DNA from: Fomitopsis serialis | Lineage: Eukaryota > Basidiomycota > Agaricomycetes > Polyporales > Fomitopsidaceae | Direction of reading: 5' to 3' | NCBI RefSeq assembly: GCF_022376445.1 | Contig: NW_025954995.1 | Location: 124,001-188,000, forward strand | DNA length: 64,000 bases | Shown: one piece after another, positions 34,489 to 48,575 of the stretch | Position numbering within the stretch: the first letter of the stretch is position 1 | Layout: each line of letters begins with the position of its first letter | Translations under genes and position numbers: made by a program | The notes under the pieces: generated by a model | Seen by the model: only the letters and a program-made list of their open reading frames with translations | What the model was told of the DNA's origin: nothing | Databases searched by the model: none

Positions 34489-34757
34489 GGGAAGCGGTGG
34501 GGTGATCACGAAGATTCGATTGGACGTCGAAGATTTGCATATATGTTGTACAGTACACGGGATATCAGGATGCCAGCATTGACAAAGAATTACGGCATGG
34601 AGTCGTTCTATATGTGCACTAGTGTACAATGAGTCGATGAGAATGGCCAAGCAGCGGCGACGGCAGCAGTGCAGTGGTAGACTTGACGAGGCTGCAGAGC
34701 GTGTTGCAGCAGAAATTACCAAAAATTGACAGCAAAATCCCGACTGAAAGAAGTCCC

Positions 34758-36098
34758 TCAGAGATCACGACTACCTCTGAGCTCCGGGTCGACGTATTTC
34801 ATCCGTCCACGTCCTGATGTTGTGAACATTCGTCAGTGCTTCGTCGACAACTGCAGAGAGCACGCACCTTTAAACCGCACACCATTGCCCGACTCGCTCG
34901 CCTCCCGCTCCTCCATGCGCCGCTGCAGCCTCTCCAGCTCTTGCCGTTTCGCTTCCTCGAATCTCTCTCGCTCCTCGCGCTCAAGCCGCGCGTCGTACTG
35001 CTCCTCCGTCTCTTCCCCAGGCGGCACCGGCGCGGACGGCGACGGTTCCCGCTCCTTCTCTTTCTTGTGCTTCGACTTATCCTTGCCTTTGGATTTGTGC
35101 TTGTGCTTTGACTTTTTGCGGTGTCGCTTCTCGCGGTCGTGGCCGGTGTCGTCATCGGAGGCGGCGGCGGAGTCGTGATCGAGGTCAGAGCCGTCCGAGC
35201 GGCGGTGCCTACGCTTCTGAGGATGCCGCCGCTCGTCTTCACTCTGGCTGCCTGACAAGGGTGAGGCAGCTTTTGCTGGGGCGTGATGTTCGGGACATGT
35301 AGTAGAAAGGAAAGAGAATGCGGACGCACGTTCGGGCTCCTGTGACTGGGCCTTGCTCTTGAGCACGAGCTCGCCACAGTTTTCGATGGTGACGGGAACG
35401 GTCGGGCGGTCCTTCGCGTCTGTGGGGACGTCCGCGACCTGTTGGATGACGTCGTAGCCGCGAATGACGCGTCCGAACACGACGTGTTTGCCTGGGGGAC
35501 GCGTCGGCACGCTGGGTGAAACGCGAGGAGACGAGAGCACGCACCGTTCAAGTGAGGGCACTCGCGCAGGGTGACGAAGAACTGGGAGCCGTTGGTGTTG
35601 GGGCCCTTGTTGGCCATGCAGAGGAGGCCTTCGGCGTCGAGGGGGTGCGTGAGGTCCTCGTCGGGGAATGTGCCGCCGTAGATGGACTCGCCGCCGTTCC
35701 ATTGCGCTTGTAAAGTCTGCGTAAAGAGCGCGGGTGAGCAGAGTGCGATGGAAGGTGCGGTCGGCTACGGACCCCCGCCTTGGACCATGAAGCCCTGGAT
35801 GGAACGGTGAATGATGCTATTTTTGTAGTAGAGCGGGCGGTCGGAGACGGGGGAGAGGCCCTTTTCGCCGGTGCATAGTGCGCGGAAGCTGGGCGACACG
35901 ATGAGCACGTAGTGGCGCGTCAGAGCGCAAGGACGTACTTTTCTGCGGTCTTGGGGGCTGCGTCGGTGAAGAGCTCGAAGATGATCCTGGAAGGGTATAT
36001 CAGGGCTGGGTGAGGATCTGATGGACGAGGGGAGGCTGCTGACCTGCCGGCGGGGGCGCGTCGACGGCGAGATCGAAGAACACGCGTGGGCGCACCAT
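34758..36098 (-). CDS. cyclophilin (peptidyl-prolyl isomerase) with charged RS/KE-rich tail
   Basis: Nuclear-type cyclophilin. The start gives [18 protein letters not shown]; the catalytic core shows [11 protein letters not shown], the Arg/Phe/Met motif [29 protein letters not shown] and [17 protein letters not shown]. The residue aligned with Trp121 of CypA is His (CPHLNGKHVVFG), as in the RS-domain cyclophilins, which usually lowers cyclosporin affinity. The C-terminal half is highly charged ([26 protein letters not shown]) and ends [10 protein letters not shown]; such tails bind the splicing machinery. Two single-base contractions (near 35,695 and 35,712) break the stretch between MVQGG and [10 protein letters not shown]. 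The 187-bp gap to the Krev-1 start codon is a likely shared promoter. Confidence 0.92.
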
Positions 36099-36285
36099 GG
36101 CGTGCGGGAGCGGCGTGGCGAGCTAGCGGCTGGGGGCAGGGGAAGGCTAGGCAGGAGGAGGCAGGGGAGGGAGTGATGGTGGGAGGCAGTCCCGCTCGCG
36201 CCTTCTCGCCTCCTTCCCCACCCGCATGCCGTAACCGCTAAAAACGACCTGCTCCTCCTCGTCCGACACGTCGCGCACACACACC

Positions 36286-37212
36286 ATGCGCAAATTCAAC
36301 GCGGTCGTCCTCGGCGGTGCGCCCGTCTCTCCCTCCCCGCTCGTCGCTGACACGCGCTGTCCGCAGCTGGAGGGGTCGGCAATCTGCCCTCACCATCCGC
36401 TTTGGCAAGAATGTCTTCATCGAACAATACAACCCCACCATCGAAGGCATGTCCCTCCAAATATTGTCCTCCTTCGTGCTCGCTGACTCGTGCCGCAGAG
36501 GAGTACCGCTGCGAGCTCATCGTCGACGGTCACAAATGCGTCGTATGTCCCTTCACGTGTTATCCACCCCTCGACGCGCTCATCCTCCTCCAGGTTGAGA
36601 TCCTCGACACGCCGGCACAGAACAGTTCACCGCACTCAACGAAAAGTACCTCAAGGTTCGTTCCTTTCTCCTCGCACGCGTCACCATCATCACCGCGTCT
36701 CTCCAGAACGCCCGCGGCTTCCTCCTCGTATTCAGGTCTGTATCCTGCCTCCTTTGTCCTCACCCTCACCCATGATCGCCGTTGCAGCCTCACGCAAGAG
36801 TCTAGCCTCCGTGACATCGAAAACCTCAGACAACAGATCTACTTGGCCAAGGGTTCCGACAAGGTGCGCTCCGTCGTGCTTACCGCCCATCTCTCGCTAA
36901 CCGTGCATTGTGCACAGGACATTCCCATTGTTGTCGTCGGCACCAAGCTCGATCTAGTACGCCCAACACGTTTTTCCGGCTTCTCTCCGCCGCAGCTGAG
37001 ACTCATCACAGAGCAACGAGCGCGAAGTCTCACGCGCAACCATCCACGAGCTCGCCGAGTCATGGAAGCTCCCGTTCTATGAAACGTCCGCCAAACGCAA
37101 CTGGCACGTCACAGACGTCTTCGAAGACCTCGTCCGCCAGATGCGCAAGCACTCCCCGGACAGGAACCCAGTCCGCAGCAAGCTCAAGAAGGACCCGTGT
37201 ATTGTTATGTGA
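36286..37212 (+). CDS. Krev-1/Rap1/Rsr1-type Ras GTPase
   Basis: Ras-superfamily switch acting in polarity at the plasma membrane. The start is [10 protein letters not shown]; the effector region [48 protein letters not shown] and [19 protein letters not shown] follow. It ends KKDPCIVM, a CAAX box predicted to be prenylated, with a basic lead-in (SKLKK). Six or seven short introns are inferred; the one after the effector loop (36,447-36,498) starts with GC. As written, two bases are missing: in the P-loop Lys codon (AA at 36,381-36,382 instead of AAA) and in the DTAG codon next to 36,611. Both look like sequence errors, because everything around them is conserved. NKxD is TKLD here, as in other Krev-1 proteins. 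Confidence 0.9.
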
Positions 37213-37878
37213 GATCGGATCGTCGCCGCTCTCTCTCACCGTCGTTCCGTCCCCGTCGTTCTCGGATGCATCCCATTCCTTTGGTCTCCCGTCGCAGCCA
37301 TGCTAACCACCCACCCGGTACGCCTCGTCTCTCTCGCATCTCCCGATGCCTATGCTTGACTCACCGTGCAGATGTAGTTTTTATCGCGCTATAGAACCCA
37401 CGTATACCCCTGTTGCATACATAACGCTATCGTCACCCCCGCTTTCTCCGCATCATCACACTCGCATTCCCCGTCTCGCACTATGCTTTCTATACATATC
37501 TGTATGTGCTTTGTCTTCGGTGTATGAATTACGGCTCGCTTTGCACTTGCGGTGGATACGTCTGACTGCACGGCTGGACCCACTCCTGCCACACAACCTA
37601 GCGCGTTCTACTACATATTTATTGGAGAGTTGTGACACGCAGCTATTGTACATGCGCGGGTGAGCCCCTTCTGAGATGAGAGTGCGCGGTACGTAGGCGC
37701 CGGTTACCGGGGTCTCGGATACCGGGTGCACGGGGTCTGGGCCATATATAAGCACGGTGCGGTGCGTGTTTCCGGCTCATCCTTCCTCTCTTGTCCCTCT
37801 CCCCCAGAGCATCACCCGGCTCCCTATCGCACCTCGTTGCGCCTTTATTCTCTTCCCTTTACTTCACCAAATCTCAAA
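37213..37878. other. intergenic region and DBP2 promoter
   Basis: Contains the 3' flank of the GTPase gene and a pyrimidine-rich leader just before the DBP2 start. A TATA box (37,745-37,752) is the only distinct element seen. Confidence 0.5.
37745..37752 (+). promoter_or_regulatory. TATA box of the DBP2 gene
   Basis: TATATAAG lies 127 nt upstream of the DBP2 ATG, followed by a CT-rich stretch of the kind found at fungal transcription starts. Most other genes here lack such a clear TATA box. Confidence 0.5.
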
Positions 37879-40500
<2,622 letters not shown>

Positions 40501-41084
40501 ACGTCGCTCGCACTCTCGATGACCATCTCTGAGCTGCTCCGCGTCACTCGCCTGCTGGCCTCTCGCCATCCTTCCCATCTTCCTAGGGGACTTGAACGAT
40601 AGATTCTACCACACCGCACCGTCGGTCATAATGCTCTCATCGCTGTTAGACTGTTCTGCGTCAAGGTCACCGAGCTGTAGATGCACGTCCTTCTCCACAA
40701 CGGTCGTCATGTTTCTTAGATAGTGTATGCTTGTCCTGTATTGTTGAGATCATGCGTGTGCAATGATGCCATGGCTGCTCTGGCCAGTTGCTCTGTACAT
40801 GTCGGTGTGCTGTCTGGCAAGGAAATGTCGATACTCCATAGTTCACGGGACTGAGTAATGCACTGGTAGGCGTGTGCGATGTATCATATTCGTCGTCTTT
40901 CGAGCTACTCCAATAATCTTCTACTTTTGACACGTAGCTACTTAGAAGGCGCATGGGCGGATGCCTATGCGTATGAGAGCGGTAACTTCAAAGCATAAAC
41001 GCTCGACGTGAGGATGCCGTTCATGTCGATTCGTCGAGTAGCTGTGGGACAGACGCGGACGGGTTGCCATCAAGGACAGGCAGC
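40501..41084. other. intergenic, 3' flanks of convergent genes
   Basis: Holds the 3' ends of DBP2 (+) and the Alba gene (-). No gene or RNA seen. Confidence 0.5.
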
Positions 41085-41858
41085 TCAGGTCGTGGCTTCG
41101 GGCTTCTTCAGCTTTTTTTTGAGACGAGTCCTGGCCGACTTGGACAGTGCACGGATCTCCGGCTGCTGGTATCTAGAGACAAGCGTCAATACGAGTAGCC
41201 GACGAGCAAGAGCCACTCACGTCGCGCCTCCCTCGACCAAGTCCGGCAGCTGTTTGCGACAGAGCGTGACCTTCATGTAGGCGACTTTGTGTTGTCTGAG
41301 ACTGCTCTGATAGTGAGTGACGGCAGAGCGGGCGGGAGCAAGCGACCCACTGCCGCTTCCCGGACAAGGCTTGAGTGATGGCCTGTTGCCTCTCCTCTTC
41401 GGGGCTGAGAGAAGCTTCAGGCTCGTCTTGCTCGAGCTCGCCGACGTGATTGTATTGGTGGAGGCCAGAGAGCTTCCCCGCTTGTGACAGTGCGGGATCG
41501 AGGGTCTTGAGGTACTCCCGCTTGACGATCTCCACTACGCTGACGAGGCGCGGGATGGTTGACATTGAGGTGTGGTTGCGAGGTTTCTTGCTGGCCACGG
41601 CCCCCGATCCGCTGGGCTGGGCTTCTGCAGGGGCTATGGACACGTCGTCTTGAGCATGGTGGACCTGCTTGCCTTTCGCAGGCAGCGTGTGGAAGACCAA
41701 GGGTTGGTCTGGGTTTTCCTGTACGGCTGCACGTTAACTCCGTCGCAGGCAGAGAAACGGATGCGCACCTGGAGAAAACGCAAGGCGAACTGGACCCATG
41801 CATTGATCTTTCCGTGGTTTGTGATGCGTAGTTGATGTGCGGCGAGAGAGTCGGACAT
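41085..41858 (-). CDS. Alba-domain nucleic-acid-binding protein
   Basis: Alba proteins bind RNA or DNA; eukaryotic members include the Rpp20/Rpp25 subunits of RNase P/MRP and translation-linked factors. The start gives MSDSLAAHQLRITNHGKINA, then WVQFALRFLQ, and after an intron ENPDQPLVFHTLPAKGK. The central conserved part reads STIPRLVSVVEIVKREYLKT and GLHQYNHVGELEQ, followed by HKVAYMKVTLCRKQLPDL and a basic tail KSARTRLKKKLKKPEATT. Three introns are inferred. A 60-residue insertion rich in Ala/Ser sits between the first and second Alba strands. It diverges from the PHD gene with 316 bp between starts. Confidence 0.85.
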
Positions 41859-42174
41859 TGTGGTGGCGGACGGATGAACGCGATCGAGATGGGCAGGGAG
41901 ATCCCGTGATGGGAGCGCCGGATATGGCAGGGCGCGTGGGGCGCTGTGTCCGAGTCGCGCTCACGTTCTCCAGCCAGTCCTCTCCCCGCCCACCACCCAT
42001 CCCGCCGCCGTCCCCGCCCCCGCCCGCCCTCACCGCGCCCCAGCGACGACGACCGACGACCAGACACGCTCTGCGGCATCGCACGCGCGGCCTCTCCCTG
42101 TTCTGTCTCGTTCGCGTCGGCTCGTGGCTGTCCGGGTTCAGTTGCTCTAAAAAGGTCGGACGCCTGCGCCTCCC

Positions 42175-45100
42175 ATGCCTCGACGCACCTTGACTCCCGC
42201 AACCCCCGCGCCCCCGCCTCCCCCCGCCGTCCTCCCCAAGGACCCCGCCCAGCTCGACCTCTCCGACCCCGACTGGGCCGCCAGCCTCCGCCTCCTCCGC
42301 CGACACTGGAAATGGGCAGCCTTCAGCCAGTTCTTCTACACCTTCGCGCCTCTCTTTGCCACCAGCGATGTCTCCCTCGTTGTGAGTCGCCCTTTTCCGC
42401 ACCTCTGACCGCTGGTCCTCGCTCCGTCGCTGTTGATGACGCGTCGTGGCCCTCATACTGACCGCGATTCAACAGGACATCGAGGACGACCTCGCCCGAG
42501 GCGTTACCCTCTACCTCCCGCGCATAATGACCAGGCTTCTCTACACCCTGACCCAGGACAGGAAGATATCGTGCGTGATCAGCCCCTCCACCGCCCACAT
42601 GTTCTCACTCCTTCTCCCTGCAGCATCGACAACTGGCAGACCGCCCTTCGCAAACAGTACCTTAGGCGCGACCCAGCGGCGAATCCGATCGGCCCTGAGC
42701 CTCCTGCCGAGTCTCGTCAGACTACGCGGGAGATCTCAGAGCCTCTGACCGTCGACGTCAAGAACGAGAGCACCGTAGCGACCCCTGCCGCCGACGGCGA
42801 CCAACCTGCCGAACTCCCTGACGGAGAGAACGCAGAAGCCGCTCAAACCGAGGACGCAGGGGGCGAGGTAGACGTCCGGAATGGCTCTGTACATCCCGCA
42901 AAAGACGTCAAGGAGGAAGACGCCCGCGAGCAACCTCCGCAACCGGACGCCGAAGAGAGCAAGGACTGGCTCGAGCTCCCCATGGTGGACAAGCTAGACT
43001 CCATGTATCTTCTGACCGAGTGGCATTTCCAAAACCCCCATCGCCTTAGGCAAATCATGAAGAGCGACGACGACTATGCGAGCTGGGTGAGTGATGCGTG
43101 GACACGTCGGAGACCATTCAATGACCAAGTCTGTTCGCGAATCTAGCGTATCGAGCCGATAGGATACGACGCAAAAACGAATGCTTACTGGTTGATCGGC
43201 CGTACGTGCTCTCACAACTTGTGTATCTTACATTGACCCAACGTCACTTTTTCAGCCGATCGACTATGGCTTCAGCGCGTCCCACCCAAGCCTCCAAAAG
43301 GTCTCAAGCGCAAACGCCCTGCCGCGAGAAAGTCCATTGCGCAGGCATCCACAAGCAAGTTAGACGATGACGAGTACAACTCCGAGGCAGAGCAGCAGCA
43401 GTCACCCAAGCGCAAACGGACTCAACGGACCCCAGCGAAGGCCGCAGCCGCTCGCCCACAACGCCCCGCCGTCCGCTCTACGCGCAGCCGCAAGGCTGCT
43501 CCGGAACCCGAGCCTGAGCCTACCGGCGGCCGTGGCAGCAGCCGCGCAGCCAAAATGCAAGCGAACAAGATGCTTGACGTACAGGCGAAAGAGCTCGCCG
43601 AGTTCCAGCGCCAGGCCGCCACCCTCGCCGCCGCAAACCGGTCGTCTCGACCGATGAGACAGAGCAGAGGACAGGCGGAGACGCCGCACTCGAGCCCGAC
43701 ACGGTCGACGAGGTCGCCGAGGAAAGCGGCGCTCGGCACGAGGACGAGCGCGAGGCTTCGTGGGGCGCAAGACGAGGAAGGTGGCGACGAATGGCAGCAG
43801 ATACCCGAGGATTGGCTGCAGGATGCCCCCGAGCCGTCAGCGCGGCCGCCTACACGGAGCAGCGCGAGGAAAGGCAAGGGTAAAGCAGTCGCTGCCCCGG
43901 AGGAGGTCGCCCCCGAGGACCCCGTCATGCCGTCTGATGAGCCAAAGACCGGGTTGGAGAGCGATGCCGCTAGTGAATTGACGGAACTGTCGGTGTCGGA
44001 AGAACCGAGGAGCAAGTCGGTACGGAAGAAGCAGCGCGGGAGCCTACTCCGAAACCGACGGGTCGATCGACTCGGTCGAGGAAAAGAACTCGCGCAGCTG
44101 AGCTTGCCGAGTCACAGGCCAAGCAGGACACCACATTTGGCCAGGACGGTGCGGGAGAAGCAGAGGATACTCACGATGCAGACGCCGATCACTTGGAAGA
44201 ACCCGTGGAGGAGCCTGCCGCGTTGCCAGACGATTTTGTGGAATGGGAAGCGGTGCGTACATACGCAATGCAGCGCGATGGTTCCTGACGTTGCCTTAGG
44301 TGTGCGTCACGTTGCATGAATGGGAGCACATCGCAGAACGCTTCGAGAAGGCGACTCACTACTTGGAGAAGGCGCTGTACAAGATGCTCACGCAGAACAT
44401 CGTACCTTTAGTGACCGCGGAGCTTAGGGTATGGCTTCTGAAACCATATATCAGCATGATCTCACATGGCATCTTCAATAGGAAGCGGAAAAGAGGAAGA
44501 AATCGAAGAGGCAGTGGTTCATCGAAAGCGATCGTCGCGGATAGCCATCAAAGAGAGCGAGAAGGAACAACAGCGAGAGGTCGCGAAGAAGAGGGCGGAA
44601 GAGGACGATAAGCTCTCCAGGGCGAAACGGATGGAGGCGCGTGCGAAGAAAGAAGAAGACGAGCGCCAGAAACGAGACAAGGAGAGAGAACGGCGGCGTT
44701 TGGAGCGGGAAGAGCGCGAGGAGCGAGCGAGGCAGAAAGAGGAGCGCGCTCAGCGACGGTATGTTACTCTGAGATTCACCGTCGGGTCTGAAGGTCTCAA
44801 TGATGTGTTCACAGTGCACAAGCAGAGGAGCGTGCTTCAACAACCACGCCTGCTGCGGGCACTCATTCGACTGAGTCGGTTTTGCTCAGTAGTGTACCGA
44901 CACCCACGGGTGTCCAGACGCCCGGTTGGATGCTCGACTGTGAGATCTGCGGCAAGCGTGGGGCCAATCTCGTAAGGATATCTCACCCGTGAAACAGTCT
45001 CATGGACTCACACAATGTGACACACAGGACGATGGTCTGCCTATGGTCTCATGTGGCATGTGCTCAAAATGGCAGCACATTGGCTGCCATGACATGGCTG

Positions 45101-45940
45101 ATCAGCGGATGAGCCGTCCGCGTAGAGATTGGGAGCGCCAACAGTTCTACTGCCAGCAATGTCGTGCCCGCGCTTCGAATGGCACGTCGTATATCGCCTC
45201 CAACCATCAACGATACCCGCTGCCGCAGCCCCATCCTTCACATTCATCGTCCTGGTCCCAGGCTGCCGCTGATCCCTCGATCCACCCGCAGAAATCTTTG
45301 GCCGCGCCACAACATATTACCCTGATCATCCTCGTTCACAAGCTGGGGTCGTCCCTCGTCCATCTGCAAATGGTGTAGAGTTCAATCACACGTCGTACCC
45401 GAGACAAGACGCACCGACACCGGCGGGCTATACGAGGACGCAGAACGGGCTCACGTTCTCGCACTATCAACCGGAGCATCGCGCCTTCACGAGCATACGT
45501 AACCCTCAACAGAGCACGCCCTCGCCCCCAGTTGGTCATGGATGGAATAACGGGTACTCGACTGCGCAGCCTAGCCACCAGTATGGAGGGTCCTACAACG
45601 GCTTGGGGTCAACCTCGTACCAGGTATGACTCATCTCAACCCGCTGTTTATGCTTCCCGTATGCTGATCGTCCTCACACCAGAGCGCTGCCTCCACGTCT
45701 GCGCGTCCGCCGTCCAACTTTGGGCACAGACAGGCTCCCGCTAGCACTTCGCAGTGGGCGTCTTCAAGTAGCTCGAACGGCCACCTGCCCCCGAATGACA
45801 GTGCTGTCCGCTCCGCCGCGGAATCGCTCGCATTTCTGCAAGGCGGAGGCGGCATAGGCGGGCATGCCCAGCCTCAGCAAAATGGTTGGCATCATACACC
45901 CGGAGCGTCAGTACCGCAGGGGAATGGCGGAATGTACTGA
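42175..45940 (+). CDS. DDT/WHIM and PHD-finger chromatin protein (RSF1/CECR2-like)
   Basis: Probable accessory subunit of an ISWI-type remodeller. The N-terminus has a DDT-like helical region (HWKWAAFSQFFYTFAPLFA, TLYLPRIMTRLLYTLTQDRK). About 140 residues on is a WHIM-like motif (RLRQIMKSDDDYASW, IEPIGYDAKTNAYWLIG, DRLWLQRVPPKPP), a long basic/acidic middle, a helical segment HEWEHIAERFEKATHYLEKA, a charged coiled coil and a PHD finger whose Cys/His ligands show in MVSCGMCSKWQHIGCHDMA and FYCQQC. The C-terminus is Ser/Gly/Gln-rich and ends at TGA 45,938-45,940. Two single-base contractions (GGG at 44,038-44,040 and TTT at 45,297-45,299) interrupt the frame. The RSF1/CECR2 comparison is inference from domain order. 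Confidence 0.75.
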
Positions 45941-46332
45941 GCGTGCACGTTCGCGTCACGGCTAATGGGCATAGCGTGCGCGCGTTGGTGGCAGTATATA
46001 GGTCATTGGTAAGTTCGTCTAGATAGTCTTTGCCTTGGACTGTGTTCTTGATTTCGCTATCATCGCTATATCTCTCGTGTAATGTCGGATCGTCAATGTT
46101 GTATTCCTCAATCATTGGATATCGGTGATACCAATGGCTTCTTGTCCTTGGTCGACGACGAGCTTAAAGCTTGAAGCGCTTGAAGCTACTTGGGCAGCAA
46201 TGCATCTGGCATGACGAACTTAGACCACGATTATAGATTGGTGCTATGATAGGACGTATTGTATTACAGAGGCGAGTGGGCCTGCGCGTTGTCGTGCTTT
46301 CTTTTGAAGCTGGGGGGCCAGCACCGACGCTC
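45941..46332. other. intergenic, convergent 3' flanks
   Basis: 3' flanks of the PHD gene and the C2H2 gene. Nothing further recognised. Confidence 0.5.
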
Positions 46333-46536
46333 TTATGTCTTCACGTGGTGGGCGAGAACGTGGCGAACCAGTGAAGAACCGGGAACATTTCTGTTGCAGC
46401 CCCCCCACATGCAGGTGCAGTCGGCCGGAGATTGCAAGTTGATTCCATGAACCTGGTCGAGGTGACTCTTCACGCCGTCTTGAGTCGGGGTTACGGGCTT
46501 GCCGCATTGATTGAAGCAACATTGCGCGTCTGCCAT
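46333..46536 (-). CDS. small two-finger C2H2 zinc-finger protein
   Basis: ATG at 46,536-46,534 opens a 67-codon frame. MADAQCCFNQCGKPVTPTQD is followed by GVKSHLDQVH, and a second finger reads CTCMWGGCNRNVPGSSLVRH ahead of VLAHH. The frame ends VKT-TAA. Each finger has two Cys and two His at near-canonical spacing. An upstream in-frame extension exists but only with a TTG start, so the ATG is preferred. It is short; further exons upstream (46,650-47,160, - strand, which shows CEVCMLRFERDHRTTC) might belong to the same gene. DNA binding is plausible but unproven. Confidence 0.6.
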   Translation of the reverse strand: MADAQCCFNQCGKPVTPTQDGVKSHLDQVHGINLQSPADCTCMWGGCNRNVPGSSLVRHVLAHHVKT

Positions 46537-47540
46537 TGTTACGACGAAGGTCGGGAAAGAGAGGGTTTGTTTCTCGGGAAATTCGAGAATGAGTCCGCCT
46601 GCATTGACATACGACAACCCGTGAGTCGAACCGAGGCCTGAATGCAGAACCTACTCACTGGGGACGATGAGGCGGGGCGGTCGAGAAAGCACAACAGTTG
46701 TGTGAGACTGTTCTGCAACGCACCTCAAGCCGCGACTTAAGTAGCCTTCTGGTGGGCAGTTCAGGCTTCGTGAGCGAGACACCTGCGGCGACATTGCATC
46801 CCTCCTTGATGACACCAATGGAGGAGGAAAGATGCCGCCATCCCGCTCTATTCTCGTGGCTCCGGCAGATGTGGTGGCTCGCGCCCAACAAAAGTTGCGC
46901 CATGAAGCACCCCGAGCTCCGCATGTGGTGCGGTGGTCCCGCTCGAAACGCAACATACACACCTCGCACTCGCGATACGGCACACGATCTCTGGTGTGAG
47001 CGGCCTGCCCAGCGGAGAAGCTACCAGATGGCGGTGGCAACTGACCACGTCGTTGACTGGCGAACGCAAGGTTGAAGTTTCCGGCTGTCGCTGCGCAGAA
47101 ATCTGGCCACCAACTGAGTCGGGGTCGCCCTCGGTCAGCGAGTTGTAGAAATGAGGAAATCATTACAGATGTGGGATCGGTGGACAGTTATGCGAAGGTT
47201 GAAATGCAGGTGTATCGTGACGATGTGAGCGGACGAAACGCGTACCACGCTTCGCCAACCAAAGCATCATCAGCCGGAGCCAACATTCAAATCGTTACTT
47301 CACTCAACAATGAGTATGACATTGACCGTGATTGCCTCGCATTGATGACCGAGAGTAGTTCCCACACAGTGTTCACCTGTACATACCACCGATCACCGAC
47401 ACGATCAATTTCAAGCGAGTAACTTTAACGGACCTGCCACTCACCGATTGTTTTGATCAGGGAATAAACATCGTAGATACACTATACATACTGGTACAAC
47501 AATAATGCTACAGAACGTTACGAGCTACTAATAAGTCTTG
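46537..47540. other. unassigned region between the zinc-finger gene and APC10
   Basis: An open - strand frame (46,651-47,163) carries a Cys/His-bearing piece (CEVCMLRFERDHRTTC) that could be a 5' exon of the zinc-finger gene. No other feature is supported; the right third looks like the 3' flank of APC10. Confidence 0.35.
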
Positions 47541-48438
47541 TCATCGGATACATTCATACATCTTGAACGCAGGAGAAACCCAGGAGAATGGTTCTTCGTT
47601 ATTTGCTGGTGTGTCTCTGCAAGCGTGATGAGAAATATTGCAAGGCGGACACTGTGAGGAAGAAGAGACAAGTCAAAGTGACGTACTCAACAGGTCCAGG
47701 ATGTGCAGTCCACGGACGTGCGTGTCCTTCCCATTCATGTGATTGGCGAGAATGATGAGCTGCACTACGTACGCGTTGATCGGTTTGCTAAAGTTCAACA
47801 TGACACTTCAATGAGCTGTAATTTGAGCAGGAAACGGGACACACCAGCCGTCAGCATCCTCACTAGGCTCAGCGCTCACGTCGAACGTGATCCAGCCGTC
47901 GGGTTTCTCGAGCGTGAGGATACGGACGTCCTGAAGATCGGCAGGACCTGTCCCCGCACGGACGGCTAGAGTTGCTGGTGTGTAGGAGTCATCGAGCGGA
48001 AATGATAGGTAGACGCTGAGTTTCTTTGTATTCAATTGGACAGTTGTTGAGATGGGCAATGAGCACAAAGGAAGAGAGGCGTAAGCTTCCAGTGCGAAGG
48101 ACAAACGAGGTATGGTACCTGTACCGCGACCTTCCGCGGAAATTCGATGGTGATAAAGTGAGGTTGCGGGCCGTCTGAGCTAAGCATACGAGTCTGTCGC
48201 GTCACCTCAAGAACTACCACGATGAAGCAACAACGTACTGCCAGAAAGTGTCTGGATCGTCGTCGGTCAGACACTCCGGGCCGAACCCAAACTTGTACGA
48301 CGACACGGACCACTTGGCAAGGTGACCTATGTCTGGCCACGGCAGTTGAGGAAGCTTCTTACCTACAGGCATTGAGCTCACGGCGGGTGAGACGGGAGGC
48401 AAAGTAAAGCGCACTGGAGTGGATGATGGGTGTGCCAT
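47541..48438 (-). CDS. APC10: anaphase-promoting complex subunit 10 (Doc1)
   Basis: Substrate-recognition subunit of the APC/C ubiquitin ligase; its DOC domain helps bind D-box degrons. Start MAHPSSTPVRFTLPPVS. The DOC jelly roll is clear: AKWSVSSYKFGFGPECL, DDDPDTFWQ, SDGPQPHFITIEFPRKVAV, KKLSVYLSFPLDDSYTPATL, PDGWITFDVSAEPSEDADG, and YVVQLIILANHMNGKDTHVR. The final exon ends SWVSPAFKMYECIR. A 36-nt intron near 48,330-48,370 is divisible by three, so retention would not shift the frame. One base is missing from a C-run on the + strand (47,696-47,697) just before the last intron. The start lies 137 bp from that of UBA4, head to head. Confidence 0.93.
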
Positions 48439-48575
48439 CGGCAGGCATGTGGCCCATCAGGTTGCCAATGGCCATGCCCGTGCCGCTGATGCTAGGTAGC
48501 GAGATGGGCATAGGCATCGCTTGCATCGTAAATGGGCCGTTATGTTCAGGTTCGAGAGAAATAGTAGTGAGAGAG

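Noticed and set aside
34836..35302. Arg/Leu-rich + strand frames in the cyclophilin region
   Set aside because: They are antisense to the Lys/Glu/Arg-rich tail of the cyclophilin gene, whose exons splice in phase on the - strand.
36286..37212. Krev-1 as a genuine pseudogene
   Set aside because: The two breaks are single-base contractions of the same type found in about ten essential genes nearby, while all codons between them are conserved and no substitution damage is visible.
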